A stretch of 64,000 bases of DNA from positions 690 through 64,689 of the forward strand of contig VBBN01000034.1 of assembly GCA_005888735.1 (NCBI GenBank), read 5' to 3'. A model generated the notes under the pieces. It was not told the DNA's origin. It ran no database searches and worked only from the letters and a program-made list of their open reading frames with translations. Positions 42,484-51,135 of the stretch are shown here, piece by piece. The stretch comes from Candidatus Bathyarchaeota archaeon (GTDB lineage Archaea > Thermoproteota > Bathyarchaeia > 40CM-2-53-6). The stretch's first letter is position 1. Each line of letters begins with the position of its first letter. Both the position numbers and the translations under genes were made by a program.

Positions 42484-42714
42484 CTATGCGTCCGTCGTTG
42501 ACTTTAGCCTCTCATACCCAACGATTTCGTGGACCTTCTTAGCGAGATAGAGGACCATGACCAGATCGTCCCTCTTCAAATGGGGATATTCCCGAAGGAT
42601 GTCGTCAACGCCGAGACCGGAGCCCACGAGCTCCAGTAAAAGGTCGACAGGGATTCTAGTGCCTCCGATTACGGGTTTCCCACCAAGAATTTCACGGTGC
42701 GCTTCGATGGCCAC
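42484..42714 (-). CDS. DUF433 antitoxin
   Basis: The 76-residue protein matches DUF433: REILGGKPVIGGTRIPVDLLLELVGSGLGVDDILREYPHLKRDDLVMVLYLAKK, a small winged-helix-like DNA-binding fold. It is the first gene of the pair with the DUF5615 toxin and probably represses their shared promoter. The ATG at 42714 is used. Confidence 0.87.
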   Translation of the reverse strand: MAIEAHREILGGKPVIGGTRIPVDLLLELVGSGLGVDDILREYPHLKRDDLVMVLYLAKKVHEIVGYERLKSTTDA

Positions 42715-42949
42715 AGCTAAGTCCCCATGAATAATCTACGGGGATGGCTAATAAGGAATACCGGAACCACCCACCCGTTTACCAATCAATCGGCTCCGAA
42801 TCTGGTAGGTGGAATTCTCTCGGACTTGTTTCTCACGTCTGATGAAAAACCAAACATGAAGCAACGGCGATCTGGAACCTTCCTGAACGTACGCTCGGCT
42901 TCGGATTTCGATGGAATCCCTGGGATAGCTATCGATAGCAACTCCCAGG

Positions 42950-43441
42950 CTACGCCTGCACCGTAATGGTCCCGTGCATGAAGAGGTGGACTGTGCAGTA
43001 GTAGTGGTAGGTGCCTGCTGCGAGGTCGAAGGTGAAGCTGAACTGCTGGTCCCTCTTGAAACCATCAGAATACTGATTGTTAGAGTCGAAAGCTCGCGCA
43101 CCTGACGTGTTGGACCCGGCTCCGTCGGGACAAGCAGCACTACTGTCGGAAGAGACGCATTCAGTCGCAGTGTGAGGCTTACCACCCATATTCGTCCACG
43201 TCAACGCCGTCCCGGCAGTCACGTTCTTCGACACCGGGCTGTACCCACAATTACTAGAGTTTGAGCAGAACCCATTATCCCACATCGTCACGTTAGGCCC
43301 AGTGGGCGGGAGAGGCGCAGCTCCCGGCCTGTTCGACACATAGGCCAAAGACCCGACCACAGCCACCGCCGCAATGACAACTGCTCCCAGGATAATCCAG
43401 AGTTTCCTCCTACGACGAGCCGGCTTCTCGCTCACCGTCAT
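42950..43441 (-). CDS. Membrane-anchored blue copper protein (cupredoxin)
   Basis: The protein carries a single N-terminal helix (LWIILGAVVIAAVAVVGSLAYV) after a basic stretch, then a plastocyanin-like domain outside the cell. Copper ligands are all present: His90 (GKPHTAT), Cys149, His152 and Met155 (YYCTVHLFMHG). It carries electrons by a type 1 copper. The ATG at 43441 is favoured by GGAGG nine bases upstream; an in-frame start at 43462 would overlap the previous gene. It follows the SHOCT gene by four bases, so the two form an operon. Confidence 0.88.
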   Translation of the reverse strand: MTVSEKPARRRRKLWIILGAVVIAAVAVVGSLAYVSNRPGAAPLPPTGPNVTMWDNGFCSNSSNCGYSPVSKNVTAGTALTWTNMGGKPHTATECVSSDSSAACPDGAGSNTSGARAFDSNNQYSDGFKRDQQFSFTFDLAAGTYHYYCTVHLFMHGTITVQA

Positions 43442-43445
43442 AGTT

Positions 43446-43832
43446 TCAATCCTCCACCCCATGTCCGTGGCCTCGAAGATCCCGCATCATCCTGTCGAAC
43501 TCTTCCTTCGTGACCTCACCCCTCGCATACCTCGCCCGAAGAACAGTGACAGCGTCGTCGCCCACATACCTCGAGTAACCGTACGGACGCGCTCCCCAAG
43601 GCCAGAAAACCCACCTAAACACCCAGAACAAAAGGAAGAAGGCGAATACTGCCCAAATCCAGCTGAAGCCAAACCCTCGATACTCCATCCATGGTCCGGG
43701 TGTCCACGCTCCAAAATAGATCCACAGACCAATCGAGACGGCGACAAGCCCCAGGACCAAAATGATTCCGTAGGCGAATATTTTCCGCGTCCGCCTCCAT
43801 TCCTCCGACGCGGCATGTTGCAAGTTACTCAT
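43446..43832 (-). CDS. SHOCT-domain membrane protein
   Basis: From the ATG at 43832 the protein has 128 residues: a short cytoplasmic start, two membrane helices (IFAYGIILVLGLVAVSIGLWIYFGA and FSWIWAVFAFFLLFWVFRWVFWPW), then a C-terminal SHOCT motif (AVTVLRARYARGEVTKEEFDRMMRDL), a short helix pair often found at protein ends. The last residues are His/Gly rich. It is co-transcribed with the downstream cupredoxin. Its role is unknown; the pairing hints at a membrane redox function (inference). Confidence 0.8.
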   Translation of the reverse strand: MSNLQHAASEEWRRTRKIFAYGIILVLGLVAVSIGLWIYFGAWTPGPWMEYRGFGFSWIWAVFAFFLLFWVFRWVFWPWGARPYGYSRYVGDDAVTVLRARYARGEVTKEEFDRMMRDLRGHGHGVED

Positions 43833-43941
43833 CTTCGAATTCCACCAGCCAATACTCCGCACCGGGGAATTCTTATCTCAACGCCTAAACAACGGCCGAC
43901 TTTCGGACATTCTTAATACAATCCCGTCCAAACCACGCCCT

Positions 43942-44859
43942 TTGTTGCTCCGCACCGACGACCTCCAGCTACGCATAATGCGCGAACTGACCAGCCCAGG
44001 CTCGTTCCGCTGGGACATCCGCGAATCCTACGCAGCCATGGCAGAACGTCTCAAAGTAGACGAGGAGACAGTCCGTAGAGGAGTCAACCGTGCACGCGAA
44101 CTAGGCTTCCTGAAAACAATCCAGCTCGTCCTTAACCCCCACCTAATCGGACGCGAATCAGCCGGCATACAAGGAAACGTCGAAGACCCAGAAAAGAAAC
44201 AGTCCACAGTCTCCCAAATAGAACAGCTCGACGGCGTCGTAATAATCATTAACCTCATCGGCAAACCCCTCCGCACCATCTTCTACTACCGAGATGAGAA
44301 GGCACACGCGAGAACAGTCCAGCAGATCAAGGCCATCTGCGGCTCCGGGGACACTGTCGAGTGGAGAGGCGGCTTCCCCCCCGCCAATCTGAACCTTCAC
44401 ACCACAGACTGGCAGATCATCAAAGCCCTCCGCAAAGACCCCCGACGCCCAACATCAGACCTCGCACGCGACGTCGGCGTCTCAACAAAAACAGTCAAGA
44501 GACGTCTCACCCTCATGACAGAAGGCCGAGCCTTCTACCTCCTCCCAGAACTCAACTACGACAAATACCCCGGCGTAGCCAGCGACTATCTCATCAGCAT
44601 CCCAGACGAGGCAAAGAAAGCAACAATTGACAAGCAAATCCGGGCAAAACTCGACAGGCTAGTATTCTCGTTCACAGACGCGAAAGAATTCTCAATCTTC
44701 GCAAAAGTCTGCCTAAACATGAGCGAGGCAGACGAAACCCAAAAATGGATTCAAGGAATAGACGGCGTCAAAAACGTGAGAATGGACCTGATGAGAGAGA
44801 CAACGGTCGTAAAGGGCTGGCTGGACCGGGAGATAGAAACACGTCTCCAAAACGCGTGA
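43942..44859 (+). CDS. Lrp/AsnC-like regulator with two winged helix units
   Basis: The 305-residue protein contains two helix-turn-helix blocks: SYAAMAERLKVDEETVRRGVNRARELGFL near residue 30 and RRPTSDLARDVGVSTKTVKRRLTLMTEG near residue 165, each followed by an alpha/beta domain of RAM type (QIEQLDGVVIIINLIGK and KEFSIFAKVCLNMSEADETQKWIQGIDGVKNVRM). This duplicated layout is known in archaeal Lrp-like proteins. The start is TTG at 43942. It diverges from the SHOCT-cupredoxin operon and may regulate it (inference). Confidence 0.8.
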   Translation: MLLRTDDLQLRIMRELTSPGSFRWDIRESYAAMAERLKVDEETVRRGVNRARELGFLKTIQLVLNPHLIGRESAGIQGNVEDPEKKQSTVSQIEQLDGVVIIINLIGKPLRTIFYYRDEKAHARTVQQIKAICGSGDTVEWRGGFPPANLNLHTTDWQIIKALRKDPRRPTSDLARDVGVSTKTVKRRLTLMTEGRAFYLLPELNYDKYPGVASDYLISIPDEAKKATIDKQIRAKLDRLVFSFTDAKEFSIFAKVCLNMSEADETQKWIQGIDGVKNVRMDLMRETTVVKGWLDREIETRLQNA

Positions 44860-44893
44860 GCAAGTTTACCATATCTCGCGAACCTAGTCTGAC

Positions 44894-45655
44894 CTAATGA
44901 GCAACGCTCCCAAAGCCAACATCAAGGACGATGGAGTAGTGGTGACCAGAAGCCAGGGTTACCGTAAACCCGAAGATATTGCCGCGTCCCGTCACGACTC
45001 TTATTGTGTATTGGTACCCGCTCGTGAAAGTGAATGCTGAACCATAGAGAGTGCACTGTGAACAACTCGAACCGATTCCGAATATTGTTGTCGTAACACT
45101 ATTCGCTGCAAGGGACGGACCGCTCCAGTTTGTGAACGCGTATTCGTTGCCGCTCGAGTCGGTGACGTAGTAAGATGTTAGGGTTGCAGTTCCGTTGCCA
45201 TCGTTCAGAAGATCCGCAGCTACATGCGTGGAGTCTTGGAATACGGTGGAAGTCGGAACTATGTCTTCCGTGTAACTCGCTGATCTAGCAAAAGTGGTCA
45301 TGAACTGGTTTCCGCACCACGTATTGACCGGAATCCCGATTTCGGAGTTAGCATCTTGGACCGTGGTGAATGTTCCGTTCTGTCCTGCCGCGATTGCCAC
45401 GTTGATGCTGAACGACTGCGTTCCAAGTCTGTACGACGTGAGTCTCACCTCTTGCGACTGTGCGTTATGGACTGTGACTGTGTAGGAAGACTGCGTGCTC
45501 TGGCTTGCTGTGAAACCACCGGCTAGAAGGTTCGAGTTTTCAGCGCTGCAATACGACGTGGAGGTTGGCGGAACGCTGGGTGCTCCGGTTGCGAAGAGTC
45601 CGATTACCCCTGCTGAGATTGCGATTACGAGTATTGCAATTACCCTAGTATTCAC
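44894..45655 (-). CDS. Exported Ser/Thr-rich protein with N-terminal anchor
   Basis: The 253-residue protein starts with a hydrophobic segment (VIAILVIAISAGVIGLFATGA) and continues as a Ser/Thr/Asn-rich, beta-strand-rich extracellular chain with two Cys pairs (CSAEN to NTWCGN, and SCSQC). The chain looks like two repeats of a beta-sandwich (SSYTVTVHNAQSQEVRLTSYRLG and HVAADLLNDGNGTATLTSYYV). It resembles pilin-like or CARDB-type surface proteins, but I cannot assign a family. Convergent with the Lrp gene. Confidence 0.65.
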   Translation of the reverse strand: MNTRVIAILVIAISAGVIGLFATGAPSVPPTSTSYCSAENSNLLAGGFTASQSTQSSYTVTVHNAQSQEVRLTSYRLGTQSFSINVAIAAGQNGTFTTVQDANSEIGIPVNTWCGNQFMTTFARSASYTEDIVPTSTVFQDSTHVAADLLNDGNGTATLTSYYVTDSSGNEYAFTNWSGPSLAANSVTTTIFGIGSSCSQCTLYGSAFTFTSGYQYTIRVVTGRGNIFGFTVTLASGHHYSIVLDVGFGSVAH

Positions 45656-45917
45656 CGTTCATCCTTCTCGGGACCATGAGCTTAACGTATTCAATCGTCT
45701 TGTAACTGGGCGTAGCGACCTCTCGATCAAGTTCTGTCAAAAAAAGTCCGAGTCAAACACCAACCGAAGAGAGATGGAAACTGGTGAGCCCGCCATCTTC
45801 ATCTTTGTCCTGCGCCTAAACCCTTTCTGAGGTATGATTGATCGAATCAAGAAAACTCTTGTAGTGGCTCTGACTACCTGTAAAACCATGTCCCGAATCT
45901 AGAAACATTATCAGTTC

Positions 45918-47203
45918 ATGCCCAAGATACTCAGCACTGGGCCATCAAAACAGTTGGGCAAACCGACCATATCAACTTCAGCGCAAGTTGCAAGGCGTCT
46001 GGCCGTCACGAAGCAACGTCTTGCGGGCAAGCTGCCGGCAAAGGCAACACGGGAACATATCCTGTCAGTGGTGCGCGACCTAACCTTTGTTCAGTGGGAC
46101 CGAATAGAGGTAGTCGCGCCATCGCATGTGCTGTCCCTTTGGAACAGGGTAGGCGACTTTCGACTGCCAGACCTGGAGAAACTACTGTGGGACGAGAAGA
46201 AGTTGTTCATACACTGGGCCAACTTCGCCGCCGCGCTCGTGCTTACCGAAGACTACCCACTCTACTACTCGATGATGAAACGATACCCAGAATCCATCGG
46301 CAAATCCTGGGGAGCGCGGAAGCCTAGAACGAGAAAGTTCCTCGCCGAGCACAAAAAGCTAGGCAGGTCAATACTGAATCAGCTCAAGAAGGGACCACTA
46401 CAGCTGACCCAATTTAGAGAGCACGTTCCAACCAAGAGTGCGGACGGATGGACCTCTGGAAGCCTGGTCTCCAACATGCTCTTCCACTTGCATATGGGCG
46501 GAAAGGTCATGGTCGCGGGCCATCAAGGTAATCGGAACATATGGGCCCTATCCGATGAGTTTCTCCCGAAATCGGTGAAGAGAGAAGAACTTGCAGAAGA
46601 AGAGGTCGAGCGTACAGCCGCGCAGAGGGCTATCCGGGCCCTTGGGACAGCTTCTCCTCCCGAGATCAACTACTATTTCCCACGCGGCCGATATCAGAAC
46701 CTGAAGAAGGCCTAGAAAGTCTACAGGAGGATTCTGCCATACACCGGGTTCACATCGCAGGCTTTCAAGAAAAGGGCGAGCGATACATCCATGATCTGGA
46801 CCTGAGGCTCCTTGAATCGATGAAAGACGACGCCTGGCAGCCGCGGGTATCGTTGCTTCCTCCCTTCGACAATCTGATCTGCGGCAGAGGCAGAACAAAC
46901 ACAGTCTTTGGCTTCGACTACAGTCACGAAATGTTCTTGCCTCTACATAAGCGAAAGTTCGGTTCCTACGTACTCCCCATCCTGTGGGGTGAGAGGTTGA
47001 TAGGCAGAGTTGACCCACGTATGGACAGGAATAACGAGAAGCTCCTGATCAATTCGATACATGCGGAGCGTGGCGCACCACGCGATAAGGAGGTCTCGTC
47101 GAAGATCGGGGAGACGATAGAGCAGTTAGCAGAATTTCTCGGGGCTAAGGAAGTCGTGTACACACCCCGCGTCCCGACGGCTTGGAGGAATTCTCTTCGC
47201 TGA
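45918..47203 (+). pseudogene. HTH_42 winged-helix protein (YcaQ/AlkZ-like), frame broken by one base
   Basis: Relatives unhook DNA crosslinks as glycosylases or bind DNA through tandem winged helices. The first frame (45918-46715) encodes STSAQVARRLAVTKQRLAG, FVQWDRIEVVAPSHVLSLWNRVG and YFPRGRYQNLKKA before TAG. The +1 frame continues exactly where the family does: LESLQEDSAIHRVHIAGFQEKGERYIHDLDLRLLE, then RVSLLPPFDNLICGRGRTNTVFGFDY and a C-terminal HAERGAP region to 47203. One missing base at the GGCC before TAG (46710-46713) would restore about 428 residues. The change is either a recent mutation or an assembly error. Confidence 0.8.
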
Positions 47204-47226
47204 GTCGTAGTCTTTACCGGACAGCT

Positions 47227-47334
47227 ATGGGGAATGTCGTAGTTGCGATATTGACGATATTCGATCTCTTGAAATTCCTTGCCGGGCCGATAGTCGTTTT
47301 CTCACTAATCGCAAGATTCACAGACATTTTCTAA
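47227..47334 (+). CDS. Possible 35-residue single-helix membrane peptide
   Basis: An ATG at 47227 opens a short frame coding for a mostly hydrophobic peptide (VVVAILTIFDLLKFLAGPI then VVFSLIARFTDIF). It follows the HTH_42 gene by 23 bases. No clear ribosome site is seen, so it may be chance. Confidence 0.25.
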   Translation: MGNVVVAILTIFDLLKFLAGPIVVFSLIARFTDIF

Positions 47335-47399
47335 CGCGAGCCGGGTATTCAGAAAGGATTAGGGTTTCTTCCTGACCGATGCCTAAGTCTTTCAGCCGT

Positions 47400-47843
47400 C
47401 TACGGGCTGGCTTGGGCGGCCATTCGCTTGCGCATTTCTTCCTCGGACAAGTCTTCCTTGTGCGTCGCAATCGTCCAGACATTGCCGAAGGGGTCCTTCA
47501 CCGCACCATTCCGATCCCCGTAAAACGCATCCCTCAACTCCCGTACCGAGACCGCGCCAGCGGCCAACGCCTGCCTGTAAACAGCATCCGCATCACTAAC
47601 GTACATGTAAGCGCGCCCCGGCATAGCCGGCCACTCAGGGCCCGCCTCTCCCAGCATAATCCGCGAGTCCCCGATCAAGACCTCCGCATGCCCAACACTA
47701 CCATCAGGCATCCGGAACATCGCAGCCTCCCGGGCCCCGAAAGCCTTCTTCAGAAAATCCAGAAACCTATCAGCCCCAACCACAACCAGGCTCTGAGTAA
47801 GGGTTCGATATCCCTCGGGAACAGGTCGAACAGTCTCAACCAT
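47400..47843 (-). CDS. VOC-family (PhnB/glyoxalase-like) protein
   Basis: The protein is a single vicinal-oxygen-chelate fold: TLTQSLVVVGADRFLDFLKKAFGAREAAMFRMPDGSVGHAEVLIGDSRIMLGE and YMYVSDADAVYRQALAAGAVSVRELRDAFYGDRNGAVKDPFGNVWTIATH. This matches the PhnB-like group of glyoxalase-fold proteins; conserved His, Asp and His positions are in place for a metal. The function of these proteins is usually unknown. The ATG at 47843 gives 147 residues; a longer start at 47870 lacks family similarity. Confidence 0.85.
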   Translation of the reverse strand: MVETVRPVPEGYRTLTQSLVVVGADRFLDFLKKAFGAREAAMFRMPDGSVGHAEVLIGDSRIMLGEAGPEWPAMPGRAYMYVSDADAVYRQALAAGAVSVRELRDAFYGDRNGAVKDPFGNVWTIATHKEDLSEEEMRKRMAAQASP

Positions 47844-47948
47844 ACTCGTCAATAATACTCGCCTCCGCAAGAGTCGAGAACCGGTCCTTTAAGCGTTACC
47901 CGTCTCAGCTCTGCTAACTCCGTGTCGGCACCCGGTCGGATTTGTTCT

Positions 47949-48977
47949 TCACTCGTTCGAGTGCCGTAGCTGTCTCCAGAACGACCTAGTCCCGGCATGT
48001 GGCTTCTTCCTGTCCTTCCCAGCCACCTCCGAATCCTTCGAGTCCTCCCCCAACGACCTCCCGGTTAACTCGAGAAACACATCTTCCAAGGACGGCTCCC
48101 TCACTACGATCCTCGCCCCTCCGTACCCAGGGTCTGAGACAAACCGTTTCAGAATGTGCTGCAGAACCGGCTCCGGGTTCCTCGTCGCTATCAATCCTCT
48201 ATCCGAAAAAACCCTTCCGTCGGGGACAAGCTCGAAGATCTCCCGAGCCATCTCAGGGGAGCAGTCCATTCCCAGCTCGATAATCTTCCCCGGGCCAAGG
48301 TGCTCCTTCAATTCTCTCGGCGTACCAAGAGCTGCTATTCCTCCGTTGTCCATCAAGGCTATACGGTCACACAGAACCTCGGCCTCCTCCATGTAGTGAG
48401 TAGTCAATAGCACGGTCTTCCCCTTGGCCTTCAACTCCCATATTACACGCCAGACCTGCCTCCTACCATGCGGATCCAGGCCAACAGTTGGCTCGTCCAA
48501 GAAGACAAGTTCCGGGTCATGCACTAAGGCGAGCGCTATGTTCAGACGCCTCTTCATCCCATCAGAATAAGTCCGAATAAGATCATCCTGCCATCCTTCA
48601 AGCCCCACCAGGCCCAGAAGCTCGACAACACGTCCCTCTAGCATCCTGCGGCCCACGCCGTAGAGGCGCCCCTGAAACTTGAGGGCTTGCCGGCCTGTCA
48701 AGTGAGGGCTCGTCCTGAGCTCGTGAGCCGCAAGGCCAATCCTCCGCCTCAGCCTGCCCGTCTCCCGACAAGGGTCGCAGCCTAGAACCGACACCCTACC
48801 ACTCCCATATCGTATCTGAGAAGTCAAAACCGAACTGAGAGTCGTCTTCCCCGCCCCATTCGGGCCCAGAAGCCCGAATATCTCACCCCGGCACACCGTA
48901 AAGTCCACTCCGCGAAGAACATCCCTCCGACCGTACCGGTGCCACAGACCGTTAACAACGATGACTTCCTCTACCAC
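47949..48977 (-). CDS. ABC-2 transporter ATP-binding protein
   Basis: The 342-residue protein is a typical DrrA-like ATPase: Walker A GPNGAGKTT, Q-loop region LAAHELRTSPHLTG, signature YSDGMKRRLNIAL, Walker B LVFLDEPTVGLDP and switch HYMEEAE. The C-terminal region (IELGMDCSPEMAREIFELV and PSLEDVFLELTGRSLGED) is the usual end domain. It pairs with the permease just upstream (seven bases apart), forming an exporter of a lipid or drug-like compound. Its coding strand is G/T-rich, unlike minus-strand genes before 42 kb. Confidence 0.93.
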   Translation of the reverse strand: MVEEVIVVNGLWHRYGRRDVLRGVDFTVCRGEIFGLLGPNGAGKTTLSSVLTSQIRYGSGRVSVLGCDPCRETGRLRRRIGLAAHELRTSPHLTGRQALKFQGRLYGVGRRMLEGRVVELLGLVGLEGWQDDLIRTYSDGMKRRLNIALALVHDPELVFLDEPTVGLDPHGRRQVWRVIWELKAKGKTVLLTTHYMEEAEVLCDRIALMDNGGIAALGTPRELKEHLGPGKIIELGMDCSPEMAREIFELVPDGRVFSDRGLIATRNPEPVLQHILKRFVSDPGYGGARIVVREPSLEDVFLELTGRSLGEDSKDSEVAGKDRKKPHAGTRSFWRQLRHSNE

Positions 48978-48984
48978 CTGTCGC

Positions 48985-50148
48985 CTACCTCTCCCTCATC
49001 ACCATAATCGTCCCAAGCGAATACAGAACGGCCGCGAATATTCCAAGGCTGACAAGCTGCGGCAGAACCGTCTGAAGAGAAGCCCCGCCCACCATAACCA
49101 TACTAAGCGCCTTGTTTGCGTAAGTCATCGGCAGAGCAGACTGGACCAAGACGCTCAGAGCGCCGTGAGACAGGGGAATGTACTGAGACGAGAGGAAACC
49201 CATCGGCAGATTGACAAGCGTGGAGAGGTAGAACGCCTCATCAGGGGTCCTAGAGAAATGCGATATGATCAGCCCAACCCCTATCACACTAACAACGGCA
49301 GCGGCGATCACCGGGAGGAGGTCGACGATTGAGCCGGCGATGTTAACGTTGAAGATGAAGATGGCAGTGGCGAAGAGAATGGCAAGTTGAAGGCTGATCA
49401 GAAAGAAGCTTGCCATCGCGCTTCCCAGCACGAAACCGATCCTAGACACGGGACTCATCAGTATGCGTCTCCTCGCGCCTGAGACCCGGTCCTCTACTGC
49501 CCCGACAGCTGAGCCTAGGACCCCGACCCAACCAACCTCAAGCCCCACTATCTCGGGAAACAGCACGTCCAGTAACCGTCTCTGATTCAGCTCAAACACC
49601 AAGCCTATGCGAAAGATCGCCAGTGCTGCACGGGCCAGCTTCACATCGTTCTCGCTAGAATAGAGGGGTTGCAGGTCGACCAACGGGAGCGCCGCAAAAC
49701 TGCCCAAAACCGGTAGAGGCCTCGGGCCCGCAGCAGTCTCCACTCTGGACCCGTTATTGTCGAAGACCGCGTAGTAGTAGGCGGAGGATCCCTCGTCCAC
49801 GACGACGACAGACGTGTTCTGACCAGAGGGGACCACGTAAAGAGTTAGAGTTGCCGAGGCGTTCGTTGGAGACCGAAAGGAAGCTGCCAGAACCCTCACG
49901 GGACCACCATGGCCTCCCGCAAGAGGCCCCAGAATTCCGAGGAGAGTGGCCAGACTCTGGTCGTTCCTCACCTGGTTGACAGAGGCGAGCTGAGAGCCGT
50001 CCGGCATCACAGGCACGTTCTCCCCTCCCAACGCCGCCCCGAACAATACCATCAAGAGAAGCGGCAGAAGAAACAGAAACCCCGCTAGCTTACGGCGGTG
50101 GCCCAGCTCCGCCACCTGTCGAAGGAAGATGTGAAATGCCCCGAGCAA
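48985..50148 (-). CDS. ABC-2 transporter permease
   Basis: The 387-residue protein has one N-terminal helix (LAGFLFLLPLLLMVLFGAAL), a large extracellular loop of about 150 residues, and five C-terminal helices, as in DrrB/YhgE-like ABC-2 permeases. The segment LEVGWVGVLGSAVGAVEDRVSGARRRILMSPVSRIGFVLGSAMASFF holds the conserved coupling region. It is translated with the ATPase, and its promoter faces the divergent winged-helix gene across the operator-like repeats at 50168-50242. Substrate unknown. Confidence 0.88.
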   Translation of the reverse strand: MLGAFHIFLRQVAELGHRRKLAGFLFLLPLLLMVLFGAALGGENVPVMPDGSQLASVNQVRNDQSLATLLGILGPLAGGHGGPVRVLAASFRSPTNASATLTLYVVPSGQNTSVVVVDEGSSAYYYAVFDNNGSRVETAAGPRPLPVLGSFAALPLVDLQPLYSSENDVKLARAALAIFRIGLVFELNQRRLLDVLFPEIVGLEVGWVGVLGSAVGAVEDRVSGARRRILMSPVSRIGFVLGSAMASFFLISLQLAILFATAIFIFNVNIAGSIVDLLPVIAAAVVSVIGVGLIISHFSRTPDEAFYLSTLVNLPMGFLSSQYIPLSHGALSVLVQSALPMTYANKALSMVMVGGASLQTVLPQLVSLGIFAAVLYSLGTIMVMRER

Positions 50149-50167
50149 ATGATACGGCTACTACATA

Positions 50168-50242
50168 GTTCATTTATAAACGGATATTTGAACCTACCTC
50201 ATCCATTCACAGCATAGTTCACCTAAAACCTAATAAATGAAC
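50168..50242. promoter_or_regulatory. Inverted operator-like sites between ABC exporter and its regulator
   Basis: GTTCATTTAT (50168-50177) and ATAAATGAAC (50233-50242) are exact inverted copies 55 bases apart, each next to an A/T box fit for a TATA element of one of the divergent genes. A shorter half copy, CATAGTTCA, occurs beside both 50165 and 50213. Confidence 0.5.
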
Positions 50243-50281
50243 CCACCGGCTTAGAACAGAGAGGCTTACAGGCGAACCAAC

Positions 50282-50686
50282 ATGGGTCGGCGAGCAAAAG
50301 CCAAAGAACTGATCCGAAGAGCCCTGCTCAGGAGAGAGCAGGGATGGAGCCAACTCTTGACGGAGACTGGTCTAGCAAGGGGAGCCCTGTCGACAAACCT
50401 CCGCCAGATGCGGAAAGAGAAGGAAGTAGTCCTAGAAACCCATAGCAGAGGAGGATCCAAGAAAGTGTACAAGCTCTCAGAGCGTGGGCTCATCCACGCC
50501 TCAGTGTCGGCCATCTCAAAAAGCATCGCGGGCCAGATCACTCACGTAGTAGAGAAAATAGGCCGAACCGATCCTTCGGAGATAAGGAACTGGACCACGG
50601 GTCGGAAAAAACTCTCCCTCGAGATTGAGGACCCGGAACTGGGAAAGATGAAACTGACCCTACACCGCGGGAAACGTACCGACTGA
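50282..50686 (+). CDS. Winged-helix transcriptional regulator
   Basis: The 134-residue protein begins with an HTH of ArsR/MarR type: AKELIRRALLRREQGWSQLLTETGLARGALSTNLRQMRKEKEVVLETHSRGGSKKVYKLSERGL, with a wing strand after the recognition helix. The rest is a helix and a short strand domain that may sense a ligand or form the dimer. It diverges from the ABC exporter; the pair of inverted sites between them suits repression of both (inference). ATG start follows GCGAACCAAC. Confidence 0.82.
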   Translation: MGRRAKAKELIRRALLRREQGWSQLLTETGLARGALSTNLRQMRKEKEVVLETHSRGGSKKVYKLSERGLIHASVSAISKSIAGQITHVVEKIGRTDPSEIRNWTTGRKKLSLEIEDPELGKMKLTLHRGKRTD

Positions 50687-50805
50687 CCTGGAATCACCCA
50701 TCTACACTCGATCCGACCCCCGGAGAATTCCACTACATCTGCGGACTGCACGACCAGCTTGGCACGGCGGGCTCAGTCACCATACAACCGGCAGACGATA
50801 AGTAA
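50683..50805 (+). pseudogene. C-terminal remnant of a cupredoxin gene
   Basis: In the +1 frame relative to the regulator's end, the stretch reads LTWNHPSTLDPTPGEFHYICGLHDQ, then LGTAGSVTIQPADDK and TAA. The end (FHYICGLH, then a beta strand SVTIQP) is the copper-binding C-terminus of plastocyanin-like proteins with Cys and His present, but Met and the whole first half are missing. It appears to be the decayed tail of a blue copper gene. Confidence 0.55.
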
Positions 50806-50878
50806 TCCAATACAAGTCGTCAATCATCAGACTAGAAATTCGCCTAGGCAGTCGAACACAAACGAGAGATGATATAAC

Positions 50879-50944
50879 AAGGCCTCACCGAGGCCTTGAA
50901 CAGTTTTTCCTCGCTAACGAGAGAACGAAACGGTGGAAGCCACC
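50879..50944 (+). other. Run of three hairpins with a T-tract, terminator or structured RNA
   Basis: AAGGCCTC/GAGGCCTT (50879-50897, 8-base perfect stem) is followed by GAACAGTTTTT, then CTCG/CGAG (50910-50921) and GGTGG/CCACC (50932-50944). The first stem plus T5 may end the regulator transcript; the others could belong to a leader of the next gene. Confidence 0.4.
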
Positions 50945-51069
50945 CCCGAGTTGAACTGCAGTCCATAGATATGCGGCGATCCCGAAGGAAAGTCCCTGCC
51001 ATTATCATATCATAATCGGAAATATCGTAACGCGAAATTCTCGAAAGTCAATCATTCTAGAACTCGAAA

Positions 51070-51086
51070 ATTCCGCGAAGCGGAAT
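51070..51086 (+). promoter_or_regulatory. Small hairpin in the leader of the third BNR gene
   Basis: ATTCCGC (51070-51076) pairs with GCGGAAT (51080-51086) around a GAA loop, about 50 bases before the ATG at 51136. Repeat pairs of this kind can act in the leader or as an operator. Confidence 0.3.
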
Positions 51087-51135
51087 ATTGGTCATAGGCT
51101 CGAGGCCCGTCACCCCCTCTCCGGTCACCATTAGG

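Noticed and set aside
45735..45750. A7 run that would be a T tract on the minus strand
   Set aside because: No minus-strand gene ends just upstream, so there is nothing for it to terminate.
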